DNA of 7,554 nt. Origin: Pseudarthrobacter sp. (GTDB lineage Bacteria; Actinomycetota; Actinomycetes; Actinomycetales; Micrococcaceae). The stretch is taken from positions 1 through 7,554 of the forward strand of contig JABFWC010000426.1 in the NCBI GenBank assembly GCA_013362385.1. Direction: 5' to 3'. The notes under the pieces are model-generated. The model searched no databases. It worked only from the letters and a program-made list of their open reading frames with translations, and was not told the origin of the DNA. The translations under genes and the position numbers were made by a program. This document shows positions 1 through 5,617 of the stretch, piece by piece (within the stretch, counting starts at the first letter, position 1; every line of letters begins with the position of its first letter).

Positions 1-718
1 CAGGATGTCGCCCACCTGGACGGTGTTGTGCAGCACGGGGGAGACCTCGCCGCCGTCGTCCAGCTTGGTGGTGAAGCTGCGGCTGGTTCCCGCGTCTCCG
101 GAAAGGGAGTACTGCCGGACCTGCCGCAGCCCGTCGGGCAGCGTCACCTTGACGCTGATGTACTGGCCGGGGAGGGCCTCGGTCACCGGGGTGTCGTCGG
201 CGGGCTCCAGGGTGAACGTCATGGATCCGGTGCCGGCGGGGCTCTTGGCCGCCACCCGCCACGGCATCCACATCTTGCCGTTGGCCTGTGCTGCGTACAG
301 GCCCTTTTCAAGCTTGATCAGGGCGTCCGCCATGAGCCAGTACACCTCCGTCCAGGCTTCGGCGATCTCCGGAGTGATGACTTCGGCAAGGTCCTCGGCA
401 ATGGCTGCGAACAGGTGCTCGTAGACCACTTTGTACTGCGGCTCCGTGATGCCCAAGGAGGCGTGCCGGTGGGCGATCCGCGAAAGGACCGTCTCGGGCA
501 GGGTGCCGGGGTTGTTGACCAGGTGGGTGGCGAAGGCTGCGATGCTTCCGGCGAGGGCCTGCTGCTGGTCACCGGATCGCTGGTTGGAGCGGCTGAACAG
601 GCCATCCATCAGTTCGGGGTGCGCGGCGAAGAGGCGGGCATAGAACTTGGGGGTGATGGATCCGATCCGGGAACCGACCAGTGGCCTCGATGACGGGGCG
701 GGACTTGTCCGAGAGCAT
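1..718 (-). pseudogene. hmp: Flavohemoglobin / nitric oxide dioxygenase (Hmp), 5' part, frameshifted after codon 13; runs off the left edge
   Basis: Hmp oxidises NO to nitrate with O2, haem, FAD and NAD(P)H in the cytosol. The ATG at 718 follows an AGGAG and opens with MLSDKSRPVIEAT. The frame is then lost: the globin sequence resumes at 678 in another frame (VGSRIGSITPKFYARLF) and stays open to base 1. E. coli and B. subtilis Hmp have three residues at this junction, so 9 bases are expected where 1 is present: an 8-base deletion. In restored numbering the rest looks sound: distal Tyr29 (KFY), Gln54 (SGDQ), proximal haem His88 (IAHRHASLGI, codon at 465-463), then the FAD-domain signature RQYSLS. 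The remaining FAD and NAD domains lie outside the window. The first ATG in the resumed frame (609) would drop about 39 residues including Tyr29, so it is an unlikely functional start. Identity is sure; whether the deletion is real or a sequencing error is open. Confidence 0.8.
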
Positions 719-723
719 CTGTA

Positions 724-728
724 CTCCT
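724..728 (-). promoter_or_regulatory. Ribosome binding site of hmp
   Basis: AGGAG on the minus strand lies five bases before the ATG at 718. It fixes the start that gives the conserved MLSDKSRPVIEAT N-terminus. It is the best Shine-Dalgarno in the window and supports translation initiating here, ahead of the frameshift. A GGCCGG/CCGGCC hairpin (738-743 with 753-758) lies just upstream in the presumed leader. Confidence 0.7.
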
Positions 729-763
729 GAGGTTATTGGCCGGGGCCTTCGTCCGGCCGGAGG

Positions 764-790
764 AAAACTCATATTTGAAATACGAGTATT
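764..790. promoter_or_regulatory. Probable NsrR operator upstream of hmp
   Basis: The 19-mer CTCATATTTGAAATACGAG (768-786, centre 777) is a near-perfect palindrome. Its only mismatched pair is at positions 4 and 16, around a one-base centre. Symmetry extends imperfectly to 764-790. The 11-1-11 layout with a TTT-N-AAA centre is the known NsrR-type site architecture. It sits 59 bases upstream of the hmp start and directly downstream of a gene for an NsrR protein, so repression of hmp that is relieved by NO is the natural reading. I could not fix a convincing -10/-35 pair. The site probably overlaps the core promoter. Confidence 0.75.
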
Positions 791-800
791 TCTGCCTCAG

Positions 801-817
801 TTCTACACCTTGTAGAA
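801..817. promoter_or_regulatory. Perfect 7-3-7 palindrome in the nsrR-hmp gap, possible second operator
   Basis: TTCTACACCTTGTAGAA consists of 7-base arms TTCTACA and TGTAGAA around CCT. Its centre (809) is 32 bp from the centre of the NsrR-type site, about three helical turns, which would put both on the same DNA face. No T-run follows on the minus strand, so it does not look like a terminator of nsrR. The arms do not resemble the NsrR half-site, so a different regulator or an upstream promoter element is possible. The function is inferred only. Confidence 0.45.
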
Positions 818-858
818 GTGGGAAATCAAACCGGGAGCCGGCCCCCGGAAAGGGGCTG

Positions 859-1308
859 TCACAGGCCCGGCCGGAGACCGATCATCTGGAAGACCGGCGC
901 CATTTGCCGCGCCTGGGGAAGTTCGCCAATGACCACCGAATCCAGTTCCGAGTAGAACGCCTCGCGCGCACGGGCCAAGGCGCCACGGAGCCTGCACTCG
1001 TTGATGAGGGGGCAGTTTCCGGCGGGAGAAACACACTCGGCCGGATCGGAGCGGGTGTCGAGCTCGCGCAGGATCTGGCCCACCGTGGCAATCCGCCCGG
1101 CATGGCTGAGCCGTGAACCTCCGGAGCGGCCGCGCACCACCTCGATCAAGCCCATGCTCCGCAGCTTGGCCATGGCCTTGCTGACGTGGTTGTAGGGCGT
1201 GCCCACCGAATCCGCGATGCTCTGGGTGGTCAGCAGCGTGCCGTCGGGAATGGCTGCGAGCACCATCAGTGCGCGCAGGCTGACATCAGCAAAGGCGTTG
1301 ATCTTCAT
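859..1308 (-). CDS. nsrR: Rrf2-family Fe-S repressor, NsrR type (nitric oxide sensor)
   Basis: This is a 149-residue cytosolic transcription factor of the Rrf2 family. The N-terminal winged helix-turn-helix has its recognition region at about 28-55 (QSIADSVGTPYNHVSKAMAKLRSMGLI) and a wing VRGRSGGSRLS at about 58-68. Three cysteines, Cys92, Cys99 and Cys105 (ECVSPAGNC...NEC), match the cluster ligands of NsrR. Asp8 matches the Asp ligand of the S. coelicolor [4Fe-4S] NsrR. In that family NO destroys the cluster and releases the promoter. The next gene downstream is hmp, the classic NsrR target, with a fitting operator between them. The start is 15 bases after the preceding stop, with only a weak ribosome site, which suggests translation coupled to the upstream gene. 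IscR is less likely because of the hmp context. Family and subtype are confident; the cluster type is inferred. Confidence 0.9.
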   Translation of the reverse strand: MKINAFADVSLRALMVLAAIPDGTLLTTQSIADSVGTPYNHVSKAMAKLRSMGLIEVVRGRSGGSRLSHAGRIATVGQILRELDTRSDPAECVSPAGNCPLINECRLRGALARAREAFYSELDSVVIGELPQARQMAPVFQMIGLRPGL

Positions 1309-1323
1309 GGCGGCAGGTCCGGT

Positions 1324-1821
1324 CTAGTCCACCCAGATGGCGGGTTCGCTGCTGTCCGCGCCCAGCTCGCCGAATTCCCAGGACTGGGTGGCGGCATTGG
1401 CGGAATAGGGCAGCACGGCAGCGAAGAGGGACCCGTCGCGGTGTTCCGCCGCCACATGGATGGCGTCCGAGTCCTCCTCCACCAGCAGGATGTCGCAGAC
1501 CACTGCCGCTGCGCGGAAGTCGTCCCGGTGCTGCCGCAGGAGGGCATGGAGGTCACGGATCATGGCGTCGGCGTCGAAGTCCGCGTCCGTGCCCTCCGCG
1601 GCATCCGCCGGGGAGACGGCAACCAGCCGCACCTCGCCGTCGTTCTGGACGGTCAGCGCAAAGGGAAGGAAGCCGCCGTTGCGCTGGAGCTGCTCCTGGG
1701 CGGCGCTGACGCCCGTGCCCAGGAGGTTTTCCAGGTCATTTGCCGTGGCCTCGGAGACGGAGTCCCGCCAGCCCTGCTGCCCGCCGTCCGCGGCTCCTGC
1801 CTGCCCGGTATGCTCTGCCAT
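1324..1821 (-). CDS. Uncharacterised 165-residue protein between manB and nsrR
   Basis: I do not recognise a named family. The protein is acidic, with no signal peptide and no membrane segment, so it is probably cytosolic. The first 20 residues are Gly/Gln/Ala-rich and likely disordered. A predicted helical stretch follows (SEATANDLENLLGTGVSAAQEQLQRNGGF), then a strand-rich core: FLPFALTVQNDGEVRLVAV at about 51-69, AAAVVCDILL at about 104-113 and DAIHVAAEHRDGSLFAAVLPYS near 118-139. The end is Trp/Asp-rich (EPAIWVD). The pattern resembles a small alpha/beta domain with an edge hairpin, but I assign no activity. It starts 6 bases after the manB stop without a clear Shine-Dalgarno and ends 15 bases before nsrR. 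It is therefore probably translated by coupling within the same transcript. Coding is supported by the tight packing and the open frame in high-GC DNA. Confidence 0.8.
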   Translation of the reverse strand: MAEHTGQAGAADGGQQGWRDSVSEATANDLENLLGTGVSAAQEQLQRNGGFLPFALTVQNDGEVRLVAVSPADAAEGTDADFDADAMIRDLHALLRQHRDDFRAAAVVCDILLVEEDSDAIHVAAEHRDGSLFAAVLPYSANAATQSWEFGELGADSSEPAIWVD

Positions 1822-1827
1822 CCGGTG

Positions 1828-3246
1828 CTAGGCCCGGACCAGGGACAGGACGCGGTCGCGGATGCGCTCCATGGTGGCGCGATCCGTGGCCTCGGCGTTG
1901 AGCCGCAGGAACGGTTCGGTGTTGGACGGCCGCAGGTTGAACCAGTAGCTGCCATCGTTGGCGGTGAACGTGCTGCCGTCGAGGGTGTCGATTGCAAGGT
2001 CCTCGCCGGCGAAGGCCTGGCGCACCCGTTCCACCGCGGCCGGCTTGTCATCCACTTCCGAGTTGATTTCGCCGGAGCTGACGTAGGGCTCGTATTCGCG
2101 GGCCAAATCGGACAACGGGCCGGCCTGCTCGCCGAGTGCGGCCAGGACGTGCATGGCAGCCAGCATGCCGGTGTCGGCGTTCCAGAAGTCGCGGAAGTAG
2201 AAGTGGGCGGAGTGCTCACCGCCAAACACGGCACCTTCCTCAGCCATGACAGCCTTGATGAAGGAGTGGCCCACGCGCGTGCGGACCGCGCGTCCGCCGT
2301 CGTGCTCCACCAGTTCGGCGACGGCGCGGGAGGTGAGCAGGTTGTGGATGATCGTGGGCTTGTCCTCACCCTGGGCCTTGGCCCGGGCAATTTCCCGGCG
2401 TGCCACCATCCCGGTGATGGCTGACGGCGAGACCGGCTGGCCCTTTTCGTCGATGACGAAGCAGCGGTCGGCGTCGCCGTCGAAGGCCAGGCCGATGTCA
2501 GCGCCGTGCTCGATGACCGCTGCCTGCAGGTCGCGGAGGTTCTCCGGTTCCAGCGGGTTGGCGGGGTGGTTGGGGAACGAACCGTCCAGTTCGAAGTACA
2601 GGGGCACGATGTCGAACGGGAGCTTGGGCAGCAGCGCATCGCCCAGGACAGCGGGGGTGGTCAGGCCGGCCATGCCGTTGCCCGCATCCACCACCACCTT
2701 AAGTGGCCGTGACGCGGAGAGGTCAACCAGCTTGCGGAGGTACTCCGAATAGTCCTTGAGCACGTCGCGGACGCTGATGGTGCCGCGGGTACCGGCGGCG
2801 GGGATTGATCCGCTGTTCAGGTACTGCTCCGCGCGGGCCTGGATGTCCTTAAGGCCGGTTTCGGAGGAGATGGGAACGGCGCCGGCCTTGGCCATCTTGA
2901 TGCCGTTGTAGGCGGCGGGGTTGTGACTGGCGGTGAACGTGGCGCCGGCGCGGTTGAGGAAACCGCAAGCGAAATACAGTTCATCGGTGGAGATCAGGTC
3001 CAGCAGCTCCACACTGGCGCCGCGGGCGGCCGCGCCGTTCGCGAAGGCCTTGGTGAACTCCGGCGAGGAGGGGCGCATGTCCCCGCCCACTACGATCGTC
3101 TGGCCCTCGAGCTGAAGGACATCCACGAACGCCGCCCCCACTGCTTCGACGATTTCGGCGGTGATGGACTCGCCTACAATCCCACGGACGTCGTAGGCCT
3201 TGAAGGATGCCGAGAGATCAAATGTCGTTGTCTGTTCGCTAGTCAC
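1828..3246 (-). CDS. manB: Phosphomannomutase / phosphoglucomutase (alpha-D-phosphohexomutase family)
   Basis: This 472-residue cytosolic enzyme interconverts hexose 6-phosphates and 1-phosphates, feeding GDP-mannose or glucose-1-phosphate synthesis for cell-wall glycans. All four family sites are present. The catalytic phosphoserine loop is TASHNPAAYNGIKM, with Ser107 the phosphorylated residue. The Mg-binding loop is DGDADR (256-261). The sugar-specificity loop is GGEHSAH (342-348), the GEHS type typical of dual PMM/PGM enzymes. The phosphate loop is RPSNTEP (439-445). The length is normal. I chose GTG at 3246 because it gives the usual N-terminus ahead of FKAYDVRG; the open frame upstream continues antisense to recQ and is not coding. 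The start lacks a Shine-Dalgarno but has TAAGAT 7 bases upstream, which suggests a leaderless mRNA. It heads the run manB, small protein, nsrR. Substrate preference (mannose or glucose) cannot be settled here. Confidence 0.93.
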   Translation of the reverse strand: MTSEQTTTFDLSASFKAYDVRGIVGESITAEIVEAVGAAFVDVLQLEGQTIVVGGDMRPSSPEFTKAFANGAAARGASVELLDLISTDELYFACGFLNRAGATFTASHNPAAYNGIKMAKAGAVPISSETGLKDIQARAEQYLNSGSIPAAGTRGTISVRDVLKDYSEYLRKLVDLSASRPLKVVVDAGNGMAGLTTPAVLGDALLPKLPFDIVPLYFELDGSFPNHPANPLEPENLRDLQAAVIEHGADIGLAFDGDADRCFVIDEKGQPVSPSAITGMVARREIARAKAQGEDKPTIIHNLLTSRAVAELVEHDGGRAVRTRVGHSFIKAVMAEEGAVFGGEHSAHFYFRDFWNADTGMLAAMHVLAALGEQAGPLSDLAREYEPYVSSGEINSEVDDKPAAVERVRQAFAGEDLAIDTLDGSTFTANDGSYWFNLRPSNTEPFLRLNAEATDRATMERIRDRVLSLVRA

Positions 3247-3253
3247 GGGCTTT

Positions 3254-3259
3254 ATCTTA
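3254..3259 (-). promoter_or_regulatory. Putative -10 of manB, implying a leaderless transcript
   Basis: TAAGAT on the minus strand fits the TAnnnT pattern and ends 7 bases before the GTG at 3246. Transcription would then start at or next to the start codon. No Shine-Dalgarno is present to offer an alternative. No good -35 is visible 16-18 bp upstream, where the DNA is GC-rich. Confidence 0.45.
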
Positions 3260-3335
3260 CGTGGGCGGCGGTAGCGCCCCGCAGAGATTGGGCGGCACTT
3301 TCGTAACAGCTGTGGCATTGCAGCGCGCTTTGCGC

Positions 3336-3361
3336 TTTTCCACATGGCCGTTTTGTCCACA
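3336..3361 (+). promoter_or_regulatory. Pair of DnaA-box-like 9-mers in the manB-recQ divergent region
   Basis: TTTTCCACA (3336-3344) and TTGTCCACA (3353-3361) are in the same orientation, with starts 17 bp apart. TTGTCCACA is the preferred DnaA box in Streptomyces and Mycobacterium; the first box differs from the general TTATCCACA at one base. A weak inverted half (TGTGG) occurs at 3311-3315. The boxes lie about 50-75 bases upstream of the recQ start, so DnaA binding could influence recQ or manB. Two boxes are too few for an origin. Confidence 0.45.
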
Positions 3362-3397
3362 TGCGTGAGGCCTACCGTGCAGCCTGTCGGAGGGTGC

Positions 3398-3406
3398 TGG
3401 GATACT
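3398..3406 (+). promoter_or_regulatory. Putative extended -10 of recQ, implying a leaderless transcript
   Basis: TGGGATACT carries a TG dinucleotide one base ahead of the hexamer GATACT (3401-3406). The hexamer ends 6 bases before the ATG at 3413, so the first transcribed base would be at or beside the A of ATG. The only purine-rich stretch, CGGAGGG at 3388-3394, is about 18 bases from the ATG, too far for a normal ribosome site. No convincing -35 is seen. Confidence 0.45.
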
Positions 3407-3412
3407 GAATCA

Positions 3413-5617
3413 ATGGCCGATAACCAGTACGCTTCCACGATCACCGCCACAGCAGCTGCAGCCCCGGGACGCCCGGAGGTGCCGGGGACCGGCACCCATG
3501 CCGAAGCCCTTGAGGTACTTCGCGGCCTGGTCGGCCACCCGGAGGCGGTCTTCCACGACGGACAGTTTGAGGCGATTGAGGCCCTGGTCGACGCCGGGCG
3601 GCGGGCCTTGGTGGTCCAGCGCACGGGCTGGGGAAAATCAGCCGTGTACTTCGTGGCATCCCTGCTCCTTCGGCGCCGCGGCCACGGCCCCACCCTGATC
3701 GTCTCGCCGCTGCTTGCGCTGATGCGGGACCAGGTGGCAGCCGCCGCACGCGCCGGTGTGCGCGCCGTCGCCATCAACTCCGCCAACCAGCTGGAGTGGG
3801 ACACCGTCCGGGAACAACTGGCCGCCGATGAGGTGGATGTCCTCCTCGTCTCGCCCGAACGCCTCACCAATCCTGCATTCCGGGAAAACCAGCTGCCGGA
3901 ACTGCTCCGGCGCACCGGCCTGCTGGTGGTCGACGAAGCCCACTGCATCTCCGACTGGGGCCACGACTTCCGGCCGGACTATCGCAGGATCGCTGACCTC
4001 ATCGCCCGGCTGCCCGGGGCCGTCCCGGTGCTGGCCACCACCGCCACGGCCAATTCCCGGGTGGTGCACGATATCGAAGAGCAACTCGGCGCGGGCGTAC
4101 TCACCATCCGGGGATCACTGGGCCGTGATTCACTCCGGCTCGGAGTGCTGACCCTGCCCGACTCCAAGCAGCGCTTGGGCTGGCTACTGACGCACCTGTC
4201 CGATCTTCCCGGCAGCGGGATCATCTATACCCTCACGGTTTCGGCTGCAGAGGACACCGCCCGGCTCCTGGCCGAAGCAGGGCATGACGTCCTCGCGTAC
4301 ACCGGCCGGACCGACCCTGCCGACCGCGAACGCGCCGAGCAGCTGCTGAAGGACAACCAGGTCAAGGCACTGGTGGCGACCTCCGCACTGGGGATGGGCT
4401 TCGACAAGCCGGACCTTGGCTTCGTGGTCCACCTGGGGGCGCCGTCGTCCCCTGTGGCTTACTACCAGCAGGTGGGGCGTGCCGGCCGTGGTGCCGCCAA
4501 CGCCGACGTCCTGCTGCTGCCCGGCTCCGAGGACCGCGAGATCTGGCAGTACTTCGCCACGGCGTCAATGCCGTCGGAGGAGAAGGCTGCGGCCGTGCTC
4601 ACCGCCCTGGCCGAGGCCGGAACGGCGCTGTCAACGGTGGCGCTGGAAGCCCGGGTGGACCTGCGCCGCACCCCGCTCGAACTGCTGCTGAAAGTCCTGT
4701 CCGTGGACGGGGCGGTGGAACGGGTGGGCGGCGGCTGGCGGTCCACCGGCCAGCCGTGGGTGTACGACGCGGAGCGGTACCGGCGGATCGCCGAGGCCCG
4801 GGTGGATGAGCAGGACTCCATGGTGATCTACCAGGACACGGCAGGATGCCGGATGGAGTACATCACCTCGGTCCTGGACGACGAGACGGCACGTCCCTGC
4901 GGACGGTGCGACAACTGCGCCGGGCGCTGGTTCCCAGCCGACGTTGCCGAAGACGCCACCGCTGCCGCCGGCCAGACCCTCAGCAGGGCGGGCGGGATCC
5001 TGGAGCCCCGCCTGCAATGGCCTAGCGGCATGGACCGCCTCGGCGTGCCGGTCAAGGGAAAGCTCAAACCGGGCGAAGGCCTGGCGGAGGGACGAATCCT
5101 GGCGCGTCTTACGGATCTGGGATGGGGCGGCGCGTTGCGTGAGCTGTTTGCCACCGCCGCTCCAGACCGGTCCGTGGACCCCGGGATGCTGCAGGCGTGC
5201 GTGCAGGTCCTGCGCGAATGGGGCGCCGGGGATGGCCGCAACCCGGGGTGGAGCGGTGTGGGCAGGCCGGCCGCCATTGTGAGCATTCCGTCCCGGAACA
5301 AGCCCCAGCTGGTGGACTCCCTCGCCCAGGGCATTTCAGGGATCGGGCGGATTCCCTACCTGGGGCAGCTGCAGCTGGCCCATGGCGGCCCCACGGGCAG
5401 CCGAGGCGGGAACAGCGCCTACCGGCTTGCCGGGGTGTGGGACAGGCTGGTGGTAGGGCCCGACCTCGAAGCCGCTCTGCAGTCGTCTCCCGGTCAAACA
5501 GTGATGCTGATCGACGATCTGGCCGACAGCAGGTGGACGCTTACCGTTGCGGGGCGCGCCCTCCGGCAGGCCGGTGCGGGAGCCGTGCTTCCTTTGGTCC
5601 TGGCCCAGGCCGGGTAA
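3413..5617 (+). CDS. recQ: RecQ-family 3'-5' DNA helicase with C-terminal phosphoribosyltransferase-like domain
   Basis: This 734-residue ATP-dependent helicase presumably acts in recombination and replication-fork repair. Motifs run in order. Motif 0 is FHDGQFEAIEAL (47-58). The Walker A is TGWGKS (71-76), with Trp where E. coli RecQ has Gly. DEAH (174-177) is followed by the RecQ aromatic loop CISDWGHDFRPDYRRI. LATTATA spans 207-213, and motifs V-VI run VATSALGMGFDKPD...QQVGRAGR (321-359). Zinc ligands are Cys479, Cys496, Cys499 and Cys502 (CGRCDNC). In place of an HRDC domain, residues about 615-734 read as a ComFC-like phosphoribosyltransferase: IPSRNKP, then NSAYRLAGVWD, then a degenerate PRPP loop LIDDLADSRWT (699-709). 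The ATG at 3413 was chosen over 3344 because the extra 23 residues are not conserved-looking and overlap the promoter and DnaA boxes. The 3' end overlaps the convergent transporter gene by 77 bases. A transferase activity is not implied; the domain may only bind nucleotide or DNA. Confidence 0.93.
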   Translation: MADNQYASTITATAAAAPGRPEVPGTGTHAEALEVLRGLVGHPEAVFHDGQFEAIEALVDAGRRALVVQRTGWGKSAVYFVASLLLRRRGHGPTLIVSPLLALMRDQVAAAARAGVRAVAINSANQLEWDTVREQLAADEVDVLLVSPERLTNPAFRENQLPELLRRTGLLVVDEAHCISDWGHDFRPDYRRIADLIARLPGAVPVLATTATANSRVVHDIEEQLGAGVLTIRGSLGRDSLRLGVLTLPDSKQRLGWLLTHLSDLPGSGIIYTLTVSAAEDTARLLAEAGHDVLAYTGRTDPADRERAEQLLKDNQVKALVATSALGMGFDKPDLGFVVHLGAPSSPVAYYQQVGRAGRGAANADVLLLPGSEDREIWQYFATASMPSEEKAAAVLTALAEAGTALSTVALEARVDLRRTPLELLLKVLSVDGAVERVGGGWRSTGQPWVYDAERYRRIAEARVDEQDSMVIYQDTAGCRMEYITSVLDDETARPCGRCDNCAGRWFPADVAEDATAAAGQTLSRAGGILEPRLQWPSGMDRLGVPVKGKLKPGEGLAEGRILARLTDLGWGGALRELFATAAPDRSVDPGMLQACVQVLREWGAGDGRNPGWSGVGRPAAIVSIPSRNKPQLVDSLAQGISGIGRIPYLGQLQLAHGGPTGSRGGNSAYRLAGVWDRLVVGPDLEAALQSSPGQTVMLIDDLADSRWTLTVAGRALRQAGAGAVLPLVLAQAG

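Noticed and set aside
841..856. Hairpin GCCCC/GGGGC just after the nsrR stop as a terminator
   Set aside because: It has only 5 base pairs and no T-run follows on the minus strand, so termination is not supported.
1186..2424. Long plus-strand open frame of 412 codons
   Set aside because: It lies antisense to nsrR, the 165-residue protein and manB, which have clear family motifs or fit tightly between them. High-GC codon bias produces such shadows.
3322..3339. AGCGC/GCGCT hairpin followed by TTTT in the manB-recQ gap as a terminator
   Set aside because: It has a short 5-bp stem and a three- to four-base T stretch, and it sits between divergent genes where no transcript is expected to end.
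3311..3361. Replication origin
   Set aside because: There are only two good DnaA-like boxes, no AT-rich unwinding region, and no dnaA, dnaN or plasmid rep gene nearby.
3344..3412. Earlier ATG for recQ adding 23 residues
   Set aside because: The added residues overlap the -10-like hexamer and a DnaA-like box and do not look like RecQ N-terminal sequence. ATG 3413 fits the -10 spacing.
3247..3948. In-frame upstream extension of manB on the minus strand, giving up to 706 residues
   Set aside because: The extension is antisense to recQ and low-complexity. The conserved mutase N-terminus begins at the GTG at 3246.
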